Shown here piece by piece: positions 11,068-21,715 of a DNA stretch of 64,000 nucleotides. The notes under the pieces were generated by a model. It ran no database searches. It had not been told where the DNA came from and saw nothing but the letters and a program-made list of their open reading frames with translations. The DNA is from Apoda limacodes (Eukaryota > Arthropoda > Insecta > Lepidoptera > Limacodidae), in assembly GCA_946406115.1 (NCBI GenBank), contig OX291548.1:4638373-4702372 (forward strand). Direction: 5' to 3'. Position numbers and translations under genes: made by a program. The first letter of the stretch is position 1. The number at the start of each line of letters is the position of its first letter.

Positions 11068-11165
11068 CCACAAATCGGCGATTTGCCTCCTGATCAACTA
11101 AAACCCGCTCGCGTCTTCTCTAATGTTGGAACTGATTTTACCCCGCCCTACCCTAAGTATGTATA
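11068..11165 (+). pseudogene. BEL/Pao integrase core, first residues only
   Basis: Reads QIGDLPPDQLKPARVFSNVG then TDFT, the 'M-DLP--R--P-R-F---G-D--GP' entry to the integrase catalytic core, with the first catalytic Asp in the G-TDF context. Recognisable sequence stops at about 11160, so the remaining core and the 3' LTR are missing. Confidence 0.8.
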
Positions 11166-11574
11166 GGAAACGTAATTATCATAAGTTTTGGTTAATATCT
11201 AATATTTATGAATAAATAGCGTTATAATGTAAGTTAAACACGTGCAATAGGTACCGTAACATAAAGTTAAAGATAGAAAGAGAAACACGATGCGCATCTG
11301 AAGCATATTCTCATACATATAATCTGTGCTTCTACAAAACAAACATTTTCCTAAACGTAGACTTAGTACATGAACTGAATAATAATTTAAAAGAATAGAG
11401 ACAGAAGCAGCAATTATAAGATATTCATGGTTTGAGATATATCTTTAAAAATGACTTGCCATTTCTGATGTTTAGACAGGACCTTAAGTATATTTTTAAA
11501 CCCTATACAGGACAACGTAAAAATATCTTAATTTAAATATATAAGTAGTGAAATTTTTACGTTTTATATATTCT
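11166..11574. other. AT-rich, nothing recognised
   Basis: Follows the truncation point of the BEL element. No 3' LTR, open frame or repeat was identified. Confidence 0.4.
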
Positions 11575-11830
11575 GGTAAAATAAATAAATAAATAAATAT
11601 TTCTGGACATAACACACATCGCCGTCAGGCCCCAAAGTGAGCAAAGCTTGTGTTGTGGATACCAGACAACGGATACAAATACATATATATTACTTTTTTT
11701 TTTTTTTGTGAATAGATACAAATCATACATAAATACACCCAAACTCAAGAGAAACACAAATGTTTATAACATAAATGTCTGTCTAGTGCGGGAATCGAAC
11801 CTACGCCCTCTGCACAGCAGCCGGTCACAC
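11575..11830 (-). mobile_element. tRNA-derived SINE-like sequence
   Basis: On the minus strand the head reads GTGACCGGCTGCTGTGCAGA followed by GTAGGTTCGATTCCCGCACT, where GGTTCGATTCC is a pol III B-box. The body (ACAAACATTTGTG-like, CTTGAGTTTGGGTGTATTTATG) continues to an A/T-rich tail and (AAAT)n at 11578-11600. A second conserved segment (CACATCGCCGTCAGGCCCCA, 11618) may be a separate fused 3' end. The A-box is not clear. Confidence 0.65.
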
Positions 11831-11831
11831 T

Positions 11832-12791
11832 ATCTCTCCTCCCGACACTAGAACCGTGACGGACTGGGATAAATTTGGGCAATTGCTCGAAAATCCCAGC
11901 TCGCCACATCTAGACCGCGTTCCCAACGTAATCTCTTCCGCGACCGATCTAAACGTAGCTATCGACTCTCTCACTAGCCACCTGACCGCCACCGTTGGCG
12001 AGTGCTCACGACAGGTGCCGGTTGGTGATTATCACCACCTAATCCTGCCTCAGCACATCAGGTCGCTAATGACTGAGCGTAACGCGGCCCGCCGCGCACG
12101 CGATCGCGCTCCCACTATCGATAATAAAGCTCGCTTCAACGACTTACACCGCCGTGTAAGAACCGCTGTAGCTGAGCTCCGCGCCCAACGTTTCGGTGAT
12201 CTTATGGAGAACATTTCTCCTTCTCACCAAGCTTATTGGCACTTAGCCAGAGCTCTAAAATCCGAAACCGCAAACTCTCTCCCTCCGTTATCTCGTCCCA
12301 ACAACGTTCCCGCGTTCAACGACGACGAAAAAGCGGATTGCCTAGCGTCTAGCCTCCAAGCCCAATGTGCCTTAAGCACACATCCCTTCGATCCCGACCA
12401 CGTGCGCGAGGTAGACGGCGAAGTGGAGCGCAGAACTTCTCTGCCTCCACAAGACCCCCTGCCCCCTGTCACTGTCGACGAAGTCGTACAGGTATTCAAA
12501 GACCTACGCCCCCGTAAAGCCCCCGGTGCGGACGGTATCTCTAACGATATCCTAAAGCGCCTCACTCTGCCCCTAGTCTGCCTCCTAGTAGCGATCTTTA
12601 ACGCTGCTATGGAACATTGCATCTTTCCTTCTCAATGGAAAGATGCAATTGTTATAGGCATCCATAAGCCAGGTAAAGCTCGTACCGAGCCGTTCTCCTA
12701 TCGCCCCATAAGTTTACTAAAGGCCCTTGGTAAACTCTATGAACGCCTCCTCCTCGCTCGCCTACGGAACGCTATAGTCTCCAGAGTTATT
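11832..12791 (+). pseudogene. Jockey-like non-LTR ORF2 fragment (linker plus start of RT)
   Basis: An open frame of about 320 residues without stops. It can be read from about 11832, 20 bp upstream of the first possible start codon. The N-half is the endonuclease-RT linker, rich in Arg (RNAARRARDRAPT, RTAVAELRAQRF, SPSHQAYWHLARALK). From ~12490 the RT begins with EVVQVFKDLRPRKAPGADGI, LPLVCLLVAIFNAAM, PSQWKDAIVIGIHKPGK and YRPISLLKALGKLYERLLLA (fingers motifs 0-2). The catalytic YADD region is absent: homology ends near 12785 and the last residues come from flanking AT-rich DNA. GC content is far above the surroundings. It starts next to a SINE head. Both ends are truncated, so it is non-functional, but the lack of stops points to a relatively young insertion. 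Confidence 0.9.
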
Positions 12792-12884
12792 TTTAATATA
12801 TCTATAAAAATGTATTGACAAGTTTTGTCTTTTACCTCAAAGTAACAACCAAGACGCAAGTATTTTATAGTAACAAGAAATATT

Positions 12885-13015
12885 CAACTTTGCTTTTTCA
12901 TCTTTCCGCAATATCCGGGTCAGGCATTGTCTTTCACGAAATATGACGAAACCCGGACACAAAGTTGACAATGCATCTCTGAGAATTAATTACAACAAGA
13001 AGACGCCGTCTTTTC
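12885..13015. repeat. Repeat shared inverted with 31489-31605
   Basis: CCGGGTCAGGCATTGTCTTT, CACAAAGTTGACAATG, TCTGAGAATTAATTA and AAGACGCCGTCTTT match the reverse complement of 31489-31600. The class is unknown. Confidence 0.8.
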
Positions 13016-13094
13016 CTGCTTTCGGCTGCAAACATATTTATTGTTGTTAAATAAAAAACAGACTATTCTGACACCCATTTTTGAAATTATTCCT

Positions 13095-13532
13095 TTTCGT
13101 TTTTTAGGGTTCCGTACCCAAAGGGTAATTAGCGAAACCCTATCACTAAGACCGCTGTCCGTCCGTCCGTCTGTCATCAGGCTGTATCTCATAAACTATT
13201 ATAGTTAAACAGTTAAAATTTTCACAGAACATGTATTTCTGTTTCCGCTTTGACAACAAATATTAAATGACAGAATAAAATAAATATTTAAGGGGGCTCC
13301 CATACAATAAACGTGATTTTTTTGCTCTGCTCTGCTCCATATTAATAACGGCAATAGATTGATGCTTAAAATATGTAAAGAATATTTAGTTATTATAGTC
13401 ACTTTAAAAATAAATAATCAAATATTTAAGGGGGGCTCCCATACAACAAACGTGATTATTTTGCCGTTTTTATAGATAATGGTACGGAACCCTTCGTGCG
13501 CGAGTCGGACTCCCACTTGGCCGATTTTTTAA
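13095..13532. repeat. Near-complete copy of the GGGTTCCGTACCC repeat
   Basis: Runs from TTTAGGGTTCCGTACCCAAA to GAGTCGGACTCCCACTTGGC then CGATTTTTT. Contains (CCGT)n at 13158-13176 and two internal copies of GGGGGCTCCCATACAA (13290 and 13430). Parallel to 28291-28685 and inverted relative to 4664-4964. No coding capacity seen. Confidence 0.85.
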
Positions 13533-14830
13533 AGAGATTTTAGTGATTTTATTTATAGTAAGATTGGATTCGGCGAAATAAGGATTTGCATAACTACTGC
13601 CACGTGTTATCAGTTAGCCATTCGAACGCACAGTAACTACCACAGCATGTCAGCAGATAGCGTCATCTCCTCTTTTTGCTAAGTCTCAGTGCCTGTCAGA
13701 ATATATATCTCAACAATATTGTTTTTAGCAAATAATCTAATATAAAGCAATGTTGCTCAGGTATTACCTCTGCTACATATCTTTGTTTTTTTTAATTAAT
13801 TATATTCCGAAATCGATAACTCTTGTCATTTTGCAGTTTCATGACAGTGCTCTTTCAAAAACGTTGCAACATTTTGATTTTTTACTGAAAGTCACTAAAT
13901 TTTCTATTGTTTTTGTTCCGGTTTTTTTTCCTTCCATCTTGTTCTATTATAAAGTATGATAAATTTTATTTCTTTTCTATTTTAATTTTTATTCTATGTT
14001 AAACGTACAAAATACTTAAATCTTTTTGTTTCTGTAGTAGGTTCCTACCCAAGCATTAACCTAAAATTGTAATTTTAAATATTGATTGATTAACAGGTGG
14101 TACATACACCGCATTCAAGTTTATAAATATTTCTATATAACGATAAGCTGTGTTTGTATCGCTGCTTACTTTCAGTTAAATATTAATCATAAAGTTTGTC
14201 AGAAAGACAAAGCTAACGAGATCAAAGTATTTGTACAGGACTCACGATCAATCCCTCTGCCGTTTATTTTCCAGTTCCACGTCGCGCAACGTAAATGTTA
14301 GAAATACCTACTTGTAGATATGTACAATGAACATTTAAATATTTTTATGTAGTCAACTGGAAAGCTTAAAAAAATCTAGATCGATGAAGCACCTTATCTT
14401 ATATACTTATAATATAAAGAGATAATATACAAGGATGTTTGTTTGAATGTTGGGGTAATCTTTACTTCCTCCACCATACTATGCTCCTCGTGCCTCCGTA
14501 CTAGGTCCTTTGACTCGCGCCCAAAACCCGACAAAACAGGGAGCGGTGGGCATGACGAGGAGCATGTAGCAGTCCTCGCTACTTCTTTTGTTTTTTGAAT
14601 ACTAAATTTAGGTATACATAAGACGTTTCGGCATGTGTTTTTGTTGTAAAACTGCTGGCCGTCTGTTTTAAAAAAGTTTGTAATCACTATGTTATAAGTT
14701 TATTCTCTACTGTCACTGCCTTTGTCAACTGATTTTTTTTTACAATTAATGTAATAGTTTTCCTTTATTGTGTATAAGTATTTACAAATGTATTTAGGTC
14801 TTTTAGTTGTTATTCTGTTAAGCCTTTTTT
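13533..14830. other. Unassigned AT-rich DNA
   Basis: A GC-richer patch at 14460-14580 (CTCCTCGTGCCTCCGTACTA, GGGCATGACGAGGAGCATGT) contains an inverted pair ATGCTCCTCGT/ACGAGGAGCAT (14481/14554). No gene recognised. Small open frames at 13750 and 14086 are low-complexity. Confidence 0.4.
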
Positions 14831-14834
14831 AATG

Positions 14835-15585
14835 TTTTATTCCTATCCCGGGAGTAGCTGCCGATAAGGATCCGAATATTACTGAGTTAAAACGCAAATT
14901 AAATGCTGCCTCGAGGTTCAGTAAGGAAGCAACTGATAGAATTAAATTCCAATTCCTTTAGGTTTGTGTTAATCGGCAAAATAGGTGAGCGACTTACTAG
15001 CTATCCCTGTGGTAGTCGTGCTTTCTGGTTGCTTGCTAAAGCTGCCAAATAGAACTTTTGCCAGTTGTCGTTACCACCACTGCGAAAGACTGATGGTGAC
15101 TTGGCCCATAGTGCTAAAGAAAAAGCCGATCTGCTGGGCAGTCTCTTTGCCTCAAACTCGAATATGAAGCGGCGCTGTACGACCTACTATACCGTGGTGC
15201 GGTAAGACCATGCCGGAAATCTCTATTACACAGCTTCGGCACCGCTGCTTTTTCTAGACTTTTATAAGTCGAGTGGGCCAGACGGTATACCAGCATTAAG
15301 CAGTATGCTCCTGAGTTATGTCCTGTACTCAGGCACCTTTTCGTACTTTTCTACCACACTAGGCAATTTTCGAAGACTGCGCATGGGCACCGAGTGCCCA
15401 AAAAGGGCAGTAGATTAGATTCTACGAGTTTCAGGTCTATCGCTTTTACCTCTCTCCTTTCCAAGATAATGGAGTGTGATCATCACACAGCTTCTAAGAT
15501 ACCTAAAGAACCCAACTTTCTCAGCGACTTTCGCCATTCGTTCGCCTTTTCAGCTTTTAGATGAAGTCAAATTGGATAGAAGAGC
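14835..15585 (+). pseudogene. Non-LTR retrotransposon fragment, copy 2
   Basis: Same family as copies 1 and 3. Plus-strand matches run from TTTTATTCCTATCCCGGGAG (compare 46965) through GCCCATAGTGCTAAAG, CTGGGCAGTCTCTTTGCCTC and GAAATCTCTAT to CAGCTTCTAAGATACCTA. Frames are broken by many indels. Pieces such as LLGSLFASNS and SGPDGIPA (RT finger start) can be read. It stops before the RT catalytic motifs and abuts an RTE-type fragment. Confidence 0.8.
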
Positions 15586-15659
15586 CTTCCTAGAGAAATA
15601 AATTTAAATACCTACCTTGATTTAGTAATCGCGGAAGACGAATCGATGACAGCTGACAT

Positions 15660-15975
15660 TACGCTCATAACGATTTATGGGTGGAATAAGTAGCTGACAC
15701 TAACAGGAGTTCTTTGCGATCCAAAATTGTCGATAAGAACCAAAGGCAAGGTCTACAAAACAGCTGTGAGGCTTGCTTTACTCTATAGTAGCGAAACGTG
15801 GGCTTTGAAGAAAACCCATGAGCAAAAACTACATACTACAGATATGCGTATGTTACGTTGGGCGGGTGGAGTCCCTCTTACAGACAAAGTGCGTGACGAA
15901 CACATAAGGGGTTGTTTCAAAGTAACGCCCATTACTGAGTCCAGGCTCAGGTGGTATATTTTGTCCAGTAATTAA
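15660..15975 (+). pseudogene. RTE-type LINE ORF2 C-terminal fragment
   Basis: Frame reads TGVLCDPKLSIRTKGKVYKT, then AVRLALLYSSETWALKKTHE, LHTTDMRMLRWAGGVP, KVRDEHIRGCFKVTPITESR and LRWY. The pattern 'K-KVY-T-VRPA-LYG-E-W', 'M-MLRWM-GV---D--RN', 'I---F-V-PI--K--E-RLRWYGHV' is characteristic of the region following the RT in RTE-clade LINEs, common in Lepidoptera. It is truncated on both sides. An internal deletion near ITESR-LRWY removes a few residues of the usual K-KE-RLRW. It adjoins copy 2 of another LINE, so the junction is composite. Confidence 0.85.
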
Positions 15976-15984
15976 AAAAGTTCC

Positions 15985-16790
15985 CATAGATATCCCACAC
16001 CAATTATTTTCATTTAAATTTGGTTTACCTATGCATCCTGTAATTGAGCATCTTCAGTCCCATGGATTATTATCATTTACATATGTAGTCTGAAATATTG
16101 TAGTACTTATGCTTTTTTACAAAGTAGGTAGTTGTTTGATAAAAGATTTAAATTTACTTATTGAAAGCTTTGTTGTAAAAGCCCATAAAAGAGTTTCTAG
16201 TTTTGTGTAGACGTGTATCATGCACCAACAGGTAATTTTTACTTCTAGTATTTACTTTGTGAACGTCACTTTTCTTGCTGAAACTGTTGATATTTTTATG
16301 TACATATAAAAGATTTTCATATATGCACTGCGACGGTAAAGTTAAAAGATTTACTTCCCTAAACCTCTCCCTCAAAGATATCCTATAGATCCTAATTTGT
16401 AAATAGCACGAATTGCTCGTTTTTGTAATTCAAATAATGTATTTACATCAGCAGCGCTACCCACAATAAGATACCATATGTCATCAAACTATGGATATAG
16501 CTAAAATATACTATTTTTGCAGTGTCGACATCGGGCAATTGTCTTATTTCATACACCGCAAAGCTAAGTTTATGTTATGAATACGAGGACCCCATTGAAG
16601 TTTGGATTCCAGCGTTATACCAAGAAAGACTGTTGAATGAACAAGTTCTAATTGCTCACCATTAATATCAATACATGACTGGATCTGACTAGCATTTGGT
16701 AATGTAAATTTAACACATTTAGTTTTTTTCTTATCAAGTAATAAATTATTAGCGTTAAACCAATTTACAATTAATGTTAGTTAGTTGTTA
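15985..16790 (-). pseudogene. Non-LTR retrotransposon 3' part (RT C-terminal region)
   Basis: On the minus strand from ~16760: WFNANNLLLDKKKTKCVKF, then INGEQLELVHSTVFLGI and LESKLQWGPRIHN (post-palm 'K-VKF…FLG---D--L-W-PHI' region). After indels, 16375-16154 gives RERFREVNLLTLPSQCIYEN, YVHKNINSFS and LHKTRNSFMGFYNKAFN, and the end reads NDNNPWD then stop (~16050). This is the thumb and C-terminal region of an APE-type LINE. The catalytic palm is absent (5' truncation at ~16790). Its 3' UTR is shared with 52665-53160, which extends further and shows the true 3' end. Confidence 0.85.
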
Positions 16791-19440
16791 GCTGAATATG
16801 TGTGTTATAGTCAAATGGCGAAACCCGTCAAATTCGAGGACTGGCTAGTAAAAGTCTGATCTAAAGAAAAAAATGACTTAATGTTAAATACTAACTTCGA
16901 CATCGACACGCTATTGTTTAAGGTTATGTTTGTGAAGTTGTTTTATTAAAAAAAAATAACCTAATATAACCCACATCAAATATCTTATTTATCAAGCCAT
17001 AGGCATTTTGAAGAAACCGGGCTTCGACTAGTCAATCCTTAGTTTTGAAAGATTTTGCCCTTTGACTATAATACCTATATGCATTATTTTAACATCTATT
17101 ATCAGATAAAAGCGCTATACCTGTCCATTTCACAAGACAAGTATCCTGCTCTAAATTCTACGATTCACGTCCGGGCTGGAATATCGTATCATTGCTCAAG
17201 GTCTTTACTAACTCGGCCCGGGTCTCAGCACGTCTCTCCTACAGATTAAGTAATATATTAGTATACGTATGTTTATACCTTACTTGGCGAGTTGGCGTAT
17301 ATTCTAGCACTCTCTCGCACGTAGATGTATACAGTTCCTTCGTGAAACTCTGCAATTATTGCCACACTGATGCTGTAATACTGGTTTATGAATTAAATTA
17401 ACACTTGATTGCAAGTCAATGGTGGTATAAAAGTTTTTGTGCTGATGTGTTATTTAATTAATTCTGTGCAAAAAGGCGACTGTCACACGCACTTTTACGT
17501 TAAAGAATTTTTTACAAAAAAAACCTACTTCAAACAAACTTAAACTAAAAGTAAAAATTTTTTTTTTATTAGTTCGAAGGAAATATCATTAAATGACAAA
17601 ACACGAAATTACTAATATTAGGTCCTTACCATATGAAATTAATGTTTTATAGAACTGGCCAATTTGATCTCAAAAAGCCGGCGTTTGGTTAAAAATTCCA
17701 AATTCAAATTTATTTAAATTATGAGCTATTTGTGTTTCGTAATGTAATACTTCATTTGTTTTCGCGTCATTCAATCTTGCTTTGACATCGTTCTGTGCAT
17801 AGATATGCAAGTTCAGTACTATATACATATAGTACAGATAGGCAACGGCCCATACATTTACTGGAACACTAAGATTAGATCTGTAATACGAGTGCGTGGC
17901 GCTAGTGCGCAAAACGGAAAGGATTTTTTTTTTTCTTAAATTCAATTATTACTAGCCAGCTTATAAATTACTTTTCTAATGTGGCTTTATAGATACCAAG
18001 TTCCATTCCAGACTAATATTTATATTGTTGTTCATCTACGAAGAATAGACCAAAGGACGTAAAATCAAACAACGTTCTCAAAGTTGACATTGTTTATTCA
18101 TAAATATTCATGAAATGTACATTTATTTTTGATTTTCTTAAATTCTTAAGCTAATTACTTAGGCTGCAATTAATAATTATTAGACCATTTACGAAAGTTT
18201 TTGTTTAGTTTTAAACTAAAACTTCAATGTAATATATAGTATAGTTTGAACTTTCATTAATGTTTTAAAACAATATTCGTGTAAGATTATTGAAATGATA
18301 AAGAATGTTAGACAATACCTTCTAATACAAAATATCTGTAGATATTATTTTTTTGAGTATCATCATACCTAGGCACAGGCTTATATTTTTTGTTTCCTCT
18401 TCGTGCAAAAGAGATTTCTAAAATGGTAATAAACAATTATTTATTAATAGCTACTAATAGACTAGCTATTTTTAAAATGTTGTGTATTTTCTGTATAATA
18501 TACCTAAATTGATAATATGATAATTCATATTAGCAAATTCACCTAAATAAGGTTTGTACTATTACTTATGTTTTTTTCACGTCAAAAAGTGTACTCAGGA
18601 CTGTAACAAAATTAATCAAATTCTTACAAACTTATCTCTCCTAATAATCTTAAAAAGTTCTCTATCGTAAATTACCATACAAGATTCAACCTTGCAATGA
18701 TTATAGCGACACCTGCAAGGCAAAACTTCGTAAATCATTTGTCGTAAGTTTACAGAAGAGCGCGTCGAAGTTTCAAAAAATTCTTAGTGACGTCTGTTAC
18801 GTCCTAATGCCATTCAAACTAAAAAAAATGTTCAAAAAGGAATGTTTTATATTTCTGTATGATTAATGTGCTATAAGTACTTTCATTTTATTACCTTTTC
18901 TGAGTTACAATGAGTTTGCACGGCATAAACTTTATAAAGTGACATTGTAACTCAGGACATACAATTAAATTTTGTGTATCAATATTTGCTTATATTGACT
19001 TAAATATGGTGCCTGTGGATGTGAACCATCTTGTGGAGATAGAAAATACACAGTTGCAAGTGCCAACACCAATATATAAGCTAATACTTTTTACTACTAG
19101 TTCTTTATTCTGTGATATGGACTCTTCCATGTTGACTAGGCAACCAATTCAAAGTCACCTTCGACGTGTAGTTTTTTGGACAAGATGTTATCTCTAAATC
19201 ATATGTAAACCTACTCTAACCGACGATAGCCACTCTGAAACAATAAATTTAAATACGTTCAAAGATATGACATAATCATTCTAAATTTTTTACATTCCTA
19301 CACGATGAGCTAATTTTATTTACTACGTACAGGGTATTTTTGTACAGATACGATTTTTTACAGTGGGTATAATATTTTTACGACTATCTATATATATACT
19401 TCGCCTATATACTTCGCCTGTAAATCAACTAACATTTCAG
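16791..19440. other. AT-rich stretch without recognised genes
   Basis: Contains a 13-bp perfect inverted repeat with a 30-nt spacer at 18900-18912/18943-18955 (CTGAGTTACAATG). A GC-richer patch at 17165-17230 (GGTCTTTACTAACTCGGCCC) and 17275-17370 is not identified. A small frame near 19000 contains a Cys-rich reading (YGACGCEPSCGD, ~19003-19040) without visible splice sites. Confidence 0.4.
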
Positions 19441-19590
19441 TTATACTATGATCCTCAGCAGATTCCAAAATCTGTGCCCTCGAGATATATCTCCAAGCCT
19501 CTGAAGAGCTGCCGCCCGGCCACAAAAAACTATGGCAACCAATGTGGACAAGGATCTTCATTTTCGCCGAATTACAAAGTTACTTATTAG
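19441..19590 (+). CDS. Possible terminal coding exon of an unrecognised host gene
   Basis: A 3' splice-site-like tract (AATCAACTAACATTTCAG, AG at 19439-19440) is followed at once by an open 50-codon segment ending in TAG at 19588. The exon would start in phase 0. The peptide contains YYDPQQIPKSVPSRYISKP, LKSCRPATKNYGNQCGQG and SSFSPNYKVTY: polar, Pro/Ser/Tyr-rich with two cysteines, and less AT-rich than its flanks. It resembles a C-terminal tail of a host protein rather than a transposon motif. No family is recognised, and no upstream exon was found in the window. A chance open frame remains possible. No poly(A) signal lies close behind it; the nearest noted (AAATAAA) is ~600 bp downstream at about 20200. 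Confidence 0.4.
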   Translation, partial: LYYDPQQIPKSVPSRYISKPLKSCRPATKNYGNQCGQGSSFSPNYKVTY

Positions 19591-19794
19591 ACTAGATTAG
19601 TTACTTAATATCAGGCTGAACAAAATTGACACAGGGCAAAATTGCAAAACCAAAAAGCTGTAAGAAAACCCGTCTGCAAATATAGGTGGAAAAATATTAT
19701 GAGTAAGTCAGTAAAAATATTTTGACCCAAAACCACTTGCATTCTACCTTGTGCAAAACGTAGCCTTAATTTAATAGTGGAGTAGAGCACCGAA

Positions 19795-19935
19795 TGGCGC
19801 ATTGCAGTGGTAGAACAGGCGACTGTCGAAGTTCGGGTTCGATTTCCGGTAAGGGCCCGCTAATTATGTTATTATAAAGTTGTCTCGACTCTGGTTGCGA
19901 CCAGTACTGTATGGTATACGGATATTTGGGGCAGT
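19795..19935 (+). mobile_element. tRNA-derived SINE fragment
   Basis: GCAGTGGTAGAACAGGCGAC resembles a tRNA A-box region, and GGGTTCGATTTCCGG is a B-box. The following TTGTCTCGACTCTGGTT is shared with the SINE at 51355 (TTGTTTTGACTCTAGTTT). No acceptor-stem pairing is visible, so this is not a tRNA gene. Confidence 0.7.
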
Positions 19936-20311
19936 CATTATTGGCTATTTATTGGTTATATACTATTTTATACTATTATTGTTTCTGGAGGCTGTACGGA
20001 CTGTGAACAACTGTTTTAAGTTTATAATTATAACGTAATAATCTTAAAATATTTTAGTTATAAATCTACAGAATTTTACTGATAAACACATATCATTTGG
20101 AACACAGAAAGCAATTTTTTCATGACTGTTTTAAGGCAAAATATTCTATGGACACAGAACAATGAAATTTCAACACTGTGGTCATTAATAATTGTCTCTA
20201 AATAAAATTAGTGTTTCCATACAAACGGACGAAGTGACATACAGACATTGGGAAACCATAAGAATAAGGGTCTGCTTATTATTCGTCCTTATAGCTTAAT
20301 AGATAACTTAT
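19936..20311. other. Unassigned
   Basis: No gene or repeat structure recognised. Confidence 0.4.
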
Positions 20312-20480
20312 ACCGATATCTCCATTACATAATATATTGCTATTTTTGAAGATTTCTTTTTAAAATTATTACTTTTGGATAAATTTTCTACTACTACTAC
20401 GGCAAAACTTTATCCAAAAGTTATAATTTTATAAGGATATCTTCAAAAACAGCAATATATTATGTAATAGAGATATCGGT
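20312..20480. repeat. Long near-perfect palindrome (77-bp arms)
   Basis: The left arm from ACCGATATCTCCATTACATA (20312-20388) is matched by the reverse complement of 20404-20480, with a handful of mismatches and a ~16-nt spacer containing (CTA)4. It could form an extended hairpin. Likely a foldback MITE or inverted duplication. Confidence 0.9.
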
Positions 20481-20554
20481 CATCAAGCACATTAAACACG
20501 TAGCTATAATATATATTAATATGCCAAAATATATCCATACTTCCATATATATAC

Positions 20555-20725
20555 TGATATTATAAATGCCAAAGTAACTCTGTATGTCTGTCTCGGGAAT
20601 AATTATAACCGAGCCTAAACGAACTTTAGCTTGGTATAGCAAACTTCATTCGTAGGTATAATTAAGAAGTTGGCGTAAAAATCTAAGGCCGATAACCAAA
20701 TTTAGGGCGGGTGGAGCACATTATT
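20555..20725 (+). repeat. Interspersed repeat, ATTATAAATGC type
   Basis: GATATTATAAATGCCAAAGT, GAATAATTATAACCGAGCCT, AACGAACTTTAGCTTGGTAT and AACCAAATTTAGGGCGGGTG parallel 6460-6700 and 55530-55730. Confidence 0.8.
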
Positions 20726-20734
20726 ATTATATAT

Positions 20735-21070
20735 GGGAAAGTTAAGATGTTTGGTTGTTTGTTACTCAATCACACTTCAACCGAGCCGATTTAGATGAAA
20801 TTTGGTATAGAGATAACCTAAGAGCCGGGGAAGGACGTAGACTATTTTTCATCTTGGAAAATTAAAAAGTGTCCTCGAGAATGACTAAAACATTAGTTAC
20901 TCAATCCTGCCGCAATGGAGCAGACGTACTTGAAGATATGGAGAAGAAAAAAGGCTACTTTTAGGGCTACTTAAATTAAAAAAAAAATCCGCGGAGTACC
21001 TATAACCGAATTTCACGAACAAACCATAGCTGCATCTATAGCTTGCTATAACAAACTTCTTTAGTTGCCG
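20735..21070 (+). repeat. Interspersed repeat, second copy
   Basis: TGTTTGGTTGTTTGTTACTC, GATTTAGATGAAATTTGGTA, CCGAATTTCACGAACAAACC and AGCTTGCTATAACAAACTTC follow the same order as other copies. It lies immediately downstream of the THAP exon (minus strand). Confidence 0.75.
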
Positions 21071-21110
21071 TAAGAAATAGTAACCTATTGGATTATATTA
21101 GGTAACTTAC

Positions 21111-21374
21111 TTTCTGGTTGATTTTTTGGATATCCTTCCGTCTTGCGTAAACATAATTAAGTTTTCCATTTTCGTAGAATTTTTCTTCAAAATGTTTGCT
21201 ACATACTTTTTTGGTATGTAGTTGTTTTGCATTATATGAATATAAATTATTATCACCTATGTTTTTTAACCAAAGAATTCGTTTATATCCCACCGAAGGA
21301 AAAGCATGAAGATAAATATTTTTAGTTTGACCATTGGAGTCACAGTTTTTTATACAACACTTAATTCTACTCAT
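21111..21374 (-). CDS. THAP zinc-finger domain exon (P-element-like or host THAP gene, partial)
   Basis: Encodes an 88-residue THAP domain, a C2CH zinc-coordinating DNA-binding fold found in P-element transposases and animal THAP proteins. From ATG 21374: MSRIKCCIKNC supplies the first Cys pair (C6/C7 and C11), YLHAFPS holds the conserved FP (25-26), W35 is the invariant Trp, and VCSKHF supplies C58-x2-H61 with F62 following. Length matches a full domain, though the C-terminal AVPT-like motif is not evident. Immediately after residue 88 the strand reads AAA|GTAAGT (intron starts at 21110), a strong 5' splice donor in phase 0, so this is probably a first exon, as in P elements where THAP is encoded by the first exon. 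The next exon was not found: downstream DNA is interspersed repeat. Foldback arms lie ~340 bp upstream. Confidence 0.8.
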
Positions 21375-21715
21375 AGTTATCAATTATATGTTCCAAATCT
21401 ATAACAAACAAAAAACGTTAATAATATCAAATTTATAGTTAATATTAAAAAACTTACGCAAATCTAATTTACAAAACCGCGCCAACGTTTTTTTTTAATA
21501 ATGGCGCCTTTTTTTTTTTTAATCTTGGGAACTTCCGCCTATACTAGCGCCACAGTCTCGTATTACATAACTAAACTATTATACCTTAATCGTAAAGCGA
21601 CCTTATTTCTATACAAATAAAGTCTAAAATCAAATAAAGTTTTTTAGTGTTCCAAGCTGTTGTTCCTGCGAGAACACACGGTGGTTCTGTGCTCAATATG
21701 GAAAACATATAAATT
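21375..21715. other. AT-rich DNA upstream of the THAP exon
   Basis: Would contain the promoter or 5' UTR of the THAP exon if it is expressed. Includes AACGTTTTTTTTTAATAATGG and a GCGCC-containing patch (21480-21560), but no clear TATA/Inr pair. Confidence 0.35.

Larger units (their letters stand above)
7150..11165 (+). mobile_element. Decayed BEL/Pao LTR retrotransposon
   Basis: Pieces of the BEL/Pao polyprotein appear in canonical order on the plus strand: gag start (7750), protease with DSGAQ (~9090), RT (9437-9745), RNase H (9970-10440), integrase zinc-binding region (10826-11015) and the start of the integrase core (11068-11165). No reading frame survives throughout, and no LTR pair could be recognised in the window. 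The left ~600 bp (7150-7749) may include LTR/leader but this is inference. It is interrupted at 8155-8720 by a tandem duplication and an interspersed repeat, and ends abruptly inside integrase. Confidence 0.85.

Noticed and set aside
7150..11165. Endogenous retrovirus with envelope
   Set aside because: The motifs are BEL/Pao pol. No envelope-like frame after integrase, which itself is truncated.
11780..11830. tRNA gene from the B-box GGTTCGATTCC (also at 19840 and 51395)
   Set aside because: No acceptor-stem pairing or complete cloverleaf. Tails match SINE bodies, so they are SINE heads.
12233..12622. 129-codon minus-strand frame
   Set aside because: Antisense shadow of the GC-rich Jockey-type RT frame.
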